DNA of 64,000 nt from Rhodeus uyekii (taxonomy: Eukaryota; Chordata; Actinopteri; Cypriniformes; Acheilognathidae). The stretch lies in contig JAWRVZ010000016.1 of NCBI GenBank assembly GCA_037043235.1, positions 2,413,001-2,477,000 of the forward strand. Direction: 5' to 3'. This document shows positions 57,045 through 64,000 of this stretch, in pieces. Position 1 is the stretch's first letter; each line of letters begins with the position of its first letter. A program made the position numbers and the translations under genes. Under the pieces are notes generated by a model that did no database searches, was not told where the DNA came from, and saw only the letters and a program-made list of their open reading frames with translations.

Positions 57045-60000
57045 TTAGAGCATAAGGTCAAAGTCGTCCCGCTGAAAGAACAAAATGGTGACGTTAAATT
57101 AGTTTAACCATCAGATTAACAAATCAGATTCTGCTTTTGTCATACATAATATTTAAAACATTCAATTCTACACATTTTTAAAGAACGTGTTTCTAGTCTA
57201 TAAAGGGAAATATTTATTCAGGAAATTCTTTTAAGGAGATGCTTTGTGTACATTACGGTTCATAAGTTCATGGTCAGTAGGATTTAAATATAGATCTGAG
57301 CAAATGATTGAAATATTTTGTTATTACAAATGCATGTACTATTTCATATAAATGCTGTTCTTTTGAACTGTCAATTCATTACAGAATCCCAAAGAAAAGA
57401 CAGTTTCCACAAATATAAACAACATTGCAAAATGTTTCTTTAAATTAATGTTAAAATATTTTTCAGCAGAAAATATTTACTGTATTTGTCAAATTCTGCC
57501 TTAATGACCATAAGAAACTACAAAAAATCCTATCGGCCCAAACTTTAGTACAGTAACGTATAAACACTACGGGATAATGTTCCTAATATTCTTCCACATA
57601 CCTCCTCGTTGTAGTTCACGACATGTTGCTTGATCTTGGATGAGTCCACCCATGTGATGAAGTCTTCCATACTCCTGTAACAATAATTCACAGTAAAACA
57701 GACACTCACTGCAGACTCATAAATGTTCAAATTAAACTAGTGTACGTTTTTCTTCAGTGGGCATCAGAGAAAGTAGAGAGGGTTTTCAGAACTAACCTTG
57801 TTACAAGAAACGCAGGATCAGTGACAATCTCTGGCCCAACACGAATATCTATTGCTCAGTCAAGAAGTGTTTTCGATGATAATTAAGTTAACAAGATCTT
57901 TTTTCCCCATGGTATAACAGCTTATGATATGAAAATTGTGGGTTTATATCTCGTGAGAATTGAGATGTATAAACTTGCAATTCTGACTTTTTCCTCACAG
58001 TTGCTTGTAAACTGGTAATTGAGTTTACATATCGCAATCTTGAATTCTTCCCTCAGAATTGCAAAATTATAAACTCACAAATGTGAGTCAACTACTAGCA
58101 ATCACTAGATAATAAACTTAAAATATTTTACTTTCTAAAAAAAAAAAAAAAGAAAAAAAAAAGAAAAAAAAGCAAAAAGGAAAAACAGTTGAAAAGCTGA
58201 GATTGTTTTGTTTTTTTACATTTACATTTCTGCATGTGGCAGACACTTTTATCCAAAGCACGTACATTACATTCAAGGAACACATTGAGTTTCTAATCAG
58301 TTCTTACTGATTCGATTCGCTGTAAAACACCAGTGCTTTACTGGTTGAGTTATACACTAAAACACTTGAGAATATGAAGTACTGTACACATAATCTAGAG
58401 AGTTGAGTGAAGGATACGGCCCTGCTCGATGAAGGTTGTGGCAGTCTTTAAATTCGGGGCCATACGCAGTTTGATCATGATTGTAGGAAGACGTCTCCTA
58501 AAGAAAACAACAGCAATCAGGTAAAAGTACAAAATGGAACTGCAAGCAGAAACAAAAGCATTATCAACTCAAGTTTGACTCGTGTTTGTTTTCCTCATTG
58601 ATTTACACACCACCGAAAAAGCTAGTGTGGGTAGATCTCATGTAATTAATCAGCCCATCATCCTCACTACGAAATGTGTTACTTGATTGACGTACAGGGC
58701 AGCCAGTCTGACATCTGACCTCTTCTGACACATGGGTCACCGCGGATTCGCACAACGGCACCAAGTGCTGCAAAACTCTAGCAAGCTAGTGAGAAAGCCT
58801 CCAATTTATTTATTTTAAACCTAAGAAAGGGTATAAAAATGAGTGGGGGAGCTGGACAAAGTAAGTCAAAAACTTCCCACTTCAATTTTTTTTCTCACTA
58901 TGTCATTTTCGAAGTGCGTTTGCCTCATCTTCCAGTCTGTCATCGCTATACCGAAGAAGGGAAATGTGGAGCGGCATTGTCAGACTGTTCATATAAAATA
59001 CGAGACCGACTTCCCTTCAAAAAGCAAACTGAGAAGCAAAGACAGCCACCGAAGAACAGAATTGAATAGTGCAATATGTAGTTCTGCGAGCAACACCAAC
59101 ATATATTGTGTATATAAGGAATTCTCAATACATTCATAAATAAATATAAAGTTTGTATTTTTATAGTAGGTAGATCATTTTCACTGTCATTTTGTAAGTA
59201 GCTCACAAGCTAAAAAAGTGTGGGCGCCCCTGCTGTTCACTGTTTCCAGACAGGACACATACGTCGGTTAAAGAGCTTCATCTGGAAAACATCTGCTGTG
59301 CACACACATCTGAGAATCATCTTTAAGATGTCGTTTTTGCATACACTCTAAAATCATAAACATCTTAAAGACATTTTCTAAATGTCTCTTTAAAGTCTGA
59401 CAGAAAACATCCTATAGATGTATTACAGATGAGCAAACTCTATAAAAAAACATCTTCCAGATGTAAACACATCGAATACTGCATTTTCCACACCATAAGG
59501 CGCACCGGGTTATAAGGTGAACGCTAAAACATACGGTCTATTAAAAAAAGGTAACGGAAGCAAAACAGTGAGTTTAGTTGAACTTTATTCTTCTATATAA
59601 CAATACACTCACATTATGTTTTAATCAATGCATCAAAGTCATCATCTTCTGTGTCTGAATTTAACAGCTGGGCAATTTCGCGATCAAACATGCAGGTGTT
59701 GTACTGGAATCTGACTGGTTCAACAGTTTTGCTGGTTAGACACACACACGGAGTGTGCAGCACCTGGAAGATACATGAAGGGATCTGAAATGTATTTTAC
59801 AGGTCCCTTTATGCATCTTCCAGGTGCTGTAAGCTCCCGTGTGTGTGTGTGTGGGGAAAATGTAAGTCTTTTAGGTGCGCCTGATAGTGAGGAAAATACG
59901 TAAATGTCTCTGAGATGTACCTGTGTTGTCAGGGTAGCACTGTCCATAGACTGCTGTATTTTCTATGATCAAATGTTGCATCTTACCTGCAGAATGCAGA

Positions 60001-60537
60001 TGCACAGACTTCATTCGCAAGGGAGAGATTCTGTTTGGTGGAAATCAAGCCGATACTGTGCCTGCAGAAGAGAAACACACACGATCTTCACACTCCATCA
60101 CAACGAGGCGCAAACTAAACATCCACAAACTCACAAACTTACAGTTTTTCCAGGAAAAGGGTTGTACTTTGAGCTCTGAAGCCATCTTTCTCATCCAAGT
60201 CCCGTATTTTCTGTGCCAATTCTCTGATATTTCGACTGAGTTTGTTGTATCTACACAGATATCATGCATTAGTTTCACAAGTCATGTTTCCACTGAAGAC
60301 AGGCAGGTCGAAAACACGATTGAACATTCTTAAAACAAATACACACATTGAAAAGATAGTAATGTTTGCTGTACTGTTTACAGTGATCGTCTCTACTCAC
60401 TTGGTGTAATCTTCCCTCCTTTCAATGTGATATTTCCGCAATATTTTAACCTCGTGCAAATTATTGTCAACCTCCCAGTTAATAAAATCAACTTTCTTCA
60501 AGAGTTTCTGCTCGTGAAATTTCAATTTACGAACCAT
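57045..60537 (-). CDS. imp3: U3 snoRNP protein IMP3
   Basis: Seven coding exons in transcript order: 60401-60537, 60143-60250, 59987-60061, 58418-58497, 57797-57848, 57602-57674 and 57045-57071. All borders are GT-AG with consistent phases; the product is 183 aa (human IMP3 184). IMP3 is a nucleolar component of the MPP10-IMP3-IMP4 group in the small-subunit processome and promotes U3 snoRNA pairing with pre-rRNA. Matching segments are MVRKLKFHEQKLLKKVDFIN, RREDYTKYNKLSRNIRELAQ, an S4-like RNA-binding part (RRLPTIMIKLRMAPNLKTAT, FIEQGHIRVGPEIVTDPAF) and the C-terminus SMEDFITWVDSSKIKQHV followed by RDDFDL. Human IMP3 is, as I recall, a single-exon gene, so the seven-exon structure here reflects the ancestral or fish arrangement. 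Introns hold a hAT fragment and a Tigger-like MITE. Confidence 0.95.
58218..58355 (-). mobile_element. SINE copy, reverse
   Basis: TGTGGCAGACACTTTTATCC to TTCTAATCAGTTCTTACTGA matches the SINE body in reverse, with a weak continuation into the tRNA-like head (CAGTGCTTTACTGGTTGAGT). The end is about 60 bp from imp3 exon 58418-58497. Confidence 0.65.
58680..59235 (+). mobile_element. hAT fragment with BED-finger remnant
   Basis: The plus frame 58843-59139 contains FSKCVCLIFQSVIAIPKKG then NVERHCQTVHIKYETDFPSK, closely related to the copy at 10420. Here a cysteine of the zinc finger is replaced (CLIF instead of CLVC). The right end GGGCGCCCCTG mirrors the CAGGGGTGC start of the 10004 copy; the left end was not found. 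It lies in imp3 intron 3. Confidence 0.75.
59479..59900. mobile_element. Tigger-like MITE containing a long hairpin
   Basis: ATTTTCCACACCATAAGGCG at the left mirrors AGGTGCGCCTGATAGTGAGG then AAAATACG at the right, a family with consensus CAGTATTTTCCGCACTATAA. The central part folds into a long stem (59741-59846). It lies in imp3 intron 3, ending about 90 bp from exon 59987-60061. Confidence 0.7.
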
Positions 60538-61500
60538 TTTGCGAATAAAACCGACTATATTTATCACACGCGTATTATTTTTCTCTATTCGCTTTCACAC
60601 GCGTGCTTTTCTTTCATGGTGGTTTTCAGTGATGAAGGTGCGGCTCTTGAGCAACACACTGCCGCCCGGCGGTCAGGAGGGGAAACACAACAACATTCAC
60701 ATTTATAAAAATACATTTTTACGGTAATAAAATGAAAGTGTACCTAATTATAATATGCATAATATAATGGATACGTTTTGGTTTATATCGTTGGATGTTA
60801 GTATATTTCTCCATCTTATATTTCTTATCTTTATTGTTGTTCAACATAAAATCCTTGTGTATTTTTTCCAAACTCACTCGAGCAACACGATGAAAACGGG
60901 GAAACACAAGGCTAAAAAACACTTAAATATACAAATTCCCATATACAATCAATACAATTGAACCAAAAACCCCTATGCATAATAACAAAAAGGTTAAAGG
61001 TTATGTCTTCATAACATCCTCTGTATTGACGTGTACATGACATGTACAACAAACAATGACGTGTAAATGATCAAAAAATGTCACAAAAACAAACAAGTCA
61101 AACAAGTTTTTTATAGCACATTTCATACATAATTGTAATCCGATGTGTTTTTCTAACTTAGAATATAAGAGATAAAATAAAAACAATAGAAATGCAAAAG
61201 CAAGTTGCATGTGTATGAGTAATTTAGTTACTTTTAGTTTTGTCTTTTGGGAAGTCTTTCGGGAAATAGCCGATTACCGAAACGAAGATTTTTCTCTCAG
61301 ATATTAATTAAAATGATGTTTATTTTTATTATAGCCTACATGTTTTGCTTTGTCTTCTGGGTAAAATGATTCTCCAAAACGTCACAAAATCAAATTTTAG
61401 AATGTGTTCTGTTGATCAAAACCTCTGAACGTGCACTATCATAATAAAAAAATATACTTTTTGCTCAAAAAATAGGTTGCATTTGAACACACCCATATCG
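60538..61500. other. imp3 upstream region
   Basis: The first ~170 bp upstream of the imp3 ATG are GC-richer and include GCCGCCCGGCGG (60661), probably the promoter. The rest is AT-rich with no gene recognised. Confidence 0.4.
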
Positions 61501-61504
61501 GTAG

Positions 61505-61703
61505 ATGTCACTGTACGCAAATTTCCCTCTTCGTTTGAAAAGTTTTAGGGAAGCTGACTCGAGTGGCGACAGAAACATGCATGTCAAACATAGTTTCAGT
61601 TTCCTTCAAAGAGTGTTTGAGGAAGTAAGGGTTTTGATGTCAGATGAGTCCGATGCAGCACTGCTCTTGGACTCCACGCTCTCTGCACGACACCAGTGAG
61701 AAC
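61505..61703 (+). other. Candidate first exon of a plus-strand gene, with ISRE match
   Basis: AGTTTCAGTTTCC at 61592-61604 is a full match to the interferon-stimulated response element consensus AGTTTCNNTTTCY. About 100 bp downstream, GAGAACAG|GTACAGT (61704) is a good splice donor. The 64-codon frame 61505-61699 matches nothing I know and ends before the donor, so the segment is better read as promoter plus 5' UTR. If it is a gene, its coding exons lie beyond 64000. Confidence 0.35.
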
Positions 61704-61848
61704 AGGTACAGTAACAACTAAATATATTTACACTCTCTTTCACTTATTCACTTAAACATCACATGTGAAAATGCAGCCACTATACATACTTACAGACAGC
61801 ATTGGACGTCAGGGGCAAAGCTTTGGTTTGAATATTTGGGATATATAT

Positions 61849-61985
61849 TTACATTTATTCATTTGGCAGACGCTTTTATTCACTCATTCAAGAAACACGT
61901 TGACATTCTAATTCTTGCTTTCCCTGGGAATCAAACCCATGACCTAAGCGTTGCCAGCGCCACTCTCTACTGTTTGATCTAGAGG
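61849..61985 (-). mobile_element. SINE copy, reverse
   Basis: ATTTACATTTATTCATTTGG then CAGACGCTTTTATTC (body) continue to CTTGCTTTCCCTGGGAATCA, then AACCCATGACC (B-box region) and TTGCCAGCGCCACTCTCTAC, so the tRNA-like head is largely retained. Confidence 0.75.
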
Positions 61986-62319
61986 AAAGTATGCCGAGAT
62001 ATGCACAGGATATAAGGGGCTCTTCAACACGAATTTCAACCAAAACACACGCCACCTCTTGTATATCTCAGGCTCAGAATTGAGGGATAACTTGTCCCGT
62101 TTTATACAGTTAGTGGACGAGGCGCCGGCATAGTAAAGGAATTCTTTGTCGAGTTCATATCTGTGTCGTATCGGTGTAATTCAATTAAATTATTATTTGT
62201 ACCCTCAATTTTTTGGGGTATAACAGGTCTTTATGCTATCCGTTCCAAACTGAGCCAGCGCCTCAGTGATAACCATCTGCCTCTGGAGATCTGGAGTGAG
62301 GTTTAATCCTCATTAATGG

Positions 62320-62690
62320 GCGAACCAATAAAGAACGTTCTGGAAACGTTCCCTACAGGTTATTTTTAAGTAATAATTTTGTATTCATTCTAATGTTTTT
62401 GAACAATAAATAAGTTAAAAGATGTAGTTTGTAGACTGATTATTTGTGTACAGGCACATCAGGATGTAGGTCAAGGGAACGTTCTCAGAACGTTCTGGAA
62501 ACATTCCGGGAACCTACAGAGAACATTCTGGGAACGTTCACCTAACCTAAAAGGAACGTTCTATTTACGTAAATAAATCTTTCCTGGCAACCTATAGGTA
62601 ACGTTCAAATGTTTGGTCTGGGAAGTTTCTGGGAACCAGAAACTAACATTCCCAGAATGTTCTGGGAACCAAAAATTGTTAACTGGGATA
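62320..62690. repeat. GGAACGTTCY-rich repeat
   Basis: About ten copies of GAACGTTC or GAACATTC with CTGG/CGGG spacers, for example GAACGTTCTGGAAACGTTCC (62333) and AACGTTCTCAGAACGTTCTG (62481), ending AAAATTGTTAACTGGGATA. A shorter relative may be at 40715-40805. It looks like a dispersed MITE with internal palindromes rather than a tandem satellite. Confidence 0.6.
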
Positions 62691-62897
62691 GCACAGCTCT
62701 TACTGGCCTACGACGGTAACACAGCCAAGTGTGTTCATATAGAATGGTTTGAATAAATCTAGATTTAAATTCAAAGAGACAAGATAGTCCAAACGTGGCG
62801 ATCTGACCATTATGGAGCTTTAACTCTTTTGTTTATTCAGTTTCATTCATACTAGGACATGCCATATATATGAAAACACACATAAACATATATTTGC

Positions 62898-62988
62898 GCA
62901 ATAGTGTGTTTATCGTACATATGTGTAAAGAAAGGCGTTCAGCTCTTCGCTGACTGATTAAACGTGAAGACGATAAACACACTATTGC
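62898..62988. repeat. 19-bp perfect inverted repeat
   Basis: GCAATAGTGTGTTTATCGT (62898-62916) and its exact reverse complement (62970-62988) are separated by 53 bp. Imperfect pairing continues outward through AAAACACACATAAAC and the GTGTGTTTTT flank. Confidence 0.85.
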
Positions 62989-62989
62989 G

Positions 62990-64000
62990 GCAATGTGTGT
63001 TTTTCAAGTCATCTCAAGGTATTTATTGACAATAAAGTATATGAGTAATGCAGATGCCTTTTTAATGATTTTGAAAGAAGTCTCTTCTGCTCATCTGGTG
63101 TGCATTCATTTAGTCAAAAATACAACTATGGTAAAATATTACAAATTAAAATAGCTGTATTCTATGTGAATATATTTAAAAATATAATTTATGCCTGATG
63201 GCAAAGCTGAGTTTTCTTCAGTGTCACATGATCCTTCAGAAATCATTCTAATATGCTGGGTTGATGCTCAAAAAACATTTCCTGGAACAGATTGGGTCTG
63301 GATGGATCGCTCTCATCCATCATGACAGTGAAAATGGCTGACCTTTAGCCACAGTGCTTTACGTGAGATGAAGTGGATGAATTTGTCTTTCATCAGAATT
63401 ACCGATTTTTATAACTTCTATTTGTGCTGGTTAATTATGAACTGCTAGCCAAAACATAAGAGAATTGGGTGGGGCCGAGGGGCCTCTGCTGCAAACAGTT
63501 AAGTGGTTCCTCCTGGAACAGATGTAATCTCCCTCCAAACTTTTGACATAATTTGCGAGCCCTGGGATATATGATGTGTTTTACATTATTTAAGCTGCAG
63601 GCTGGAAACTTATCAGTTTGATTTATCAGTTTCAGATTATCTACTTCACAGTTCTATGGGAAGTCAAACTAACTTCTCCTAAAAAATTTTGCCCTAAAAA
63701 TGATTGGTCAGACCAAACCATAAGTCACAGAGACTTGAAACTCGGGGATAGTAGGATCCACCCCATCCTGAGTAGGACTCACTTAGCGGGACCCACTAGT
63801 GATGAGACGATATAACTCGTATGACTTTCAATTGTGGGATTGAGAACGGACTGGAGAAAGTGTAGAGAGAGGTCGAGAGCGTCAAGAGTTTGGGCAGTTC
63901 TCAGATTTATGCAAATATGAAGTGAAAAACGTGTTCGGCAGCCAATCACTGTGAGGTTCAGCTAGTGATGTATGTCTTGAGCGTTTAAAAATATACAGGT
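62990..64000. other. Right-end sequence without recognised gene
   Basis: It contains a copy of the 29620-type dispersed repeat (63055-63290: ATTTATGCCTGATGGCAAAG, GTGTCACATGATCCTTCAGA). No exon was identified. Confidence 0.5.

Noticed and set aside
61505..61699. 64-aa protein at the right edge
   Set aside because: No family match, and the ISRE lies inside it. It is more likely promoter plus untranslated exon.

Overview
The window is vertebrate nuclear DNA, almost certainly from a ray-finned fish. All genes are intron-split with GT-AG junctions, their proteins match vertebrate families closely, and the space between exons is packed with fish-type repeats: Tigger/pogo-like MITEs, hAT, Tc1, TTAA-type and Harbinger-type elements, L2-like LINEs, a tRNA-derived SINE, and long CA/GT/GA tracts. 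The repeat style suggests a cypriniform (carp/zebrafish relative), but that is inference.

Six protein-coding genes can be assembled exon by exon. (1) abi1, minus strand, 4186-26800, 11 coding exons, 493 aa, ending in an SH3 domain. (2) acbd5, plus strand, about 27600-37144, a peroxisomal tail-anchored acyl-CoA-binding protein, divergent from abi1 across a ~1 kb promoter region. (3) tsen15, plus strand, 40096-43297, a tRNA-splicing endonuclease subunit. (4) the C1orf21 homologue, minus strand, 45228-50042, a small N-myristoylation-type protein. (5) sec22b, plus strand, 54091-56485, an ER-Golgi R-SNARE. (6) imp3, minus strand, 57045-60537, an SSU-processome protein, tail-to-tail with sec22b. 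At the right edge, 61505-61703 may hold the first exon of a further plus-strand gene with an interferon-response-element match.

Layout: 1-4185 is repeats plus probable abi1 3' UTR. 4186-26800 is abi1, with introns loaded with a CAGCTG-rich minisatellite, SINEs, nested Tigger/hAT elements, Tc1 and LINE debris. 26801-27990 is the abi1/acbd5 divergent promoter. 27990-37144 is acbd5, whose large intron contains two LINE fragments and a Tc1 copy. 37145-40095 is mainly one hAT element with a perfect 8-bp target duplication. 40096-43297 is tsen15. 43298-50042 is C1orf21 and nested DNA elements. 50043-54090 is AT-rich upstream sequence plus a CpG-richer stretch. 54091-60537 holds sec22b and imp3. 60538-64000 is gene-poor with a heat-shock-element-like repeat and a hairpin.

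The genes do not form a single pathway: they cover actin regulation, peroxisomal lipid handling, tRNA splicing, vesicle fusion and ribosome assembly. The gene order joins blocks that, as I recall, lie apart in human (ABI1-ACBD5; TSEN15-C1orf21; SEC22B; IMP3). I did not find a wholly new defence or metabolic system. The most interesting unexplained items are a near-complete hairpin inside a MITE in an imp3 intron (59741-59846), a possible reading-frame break or cryptic acceptor in acbd5 (28873-29006), the ISRE-bearing candidate first exon (61592-61704), and several transposon or repeat tracts lying directly beside splice donors.
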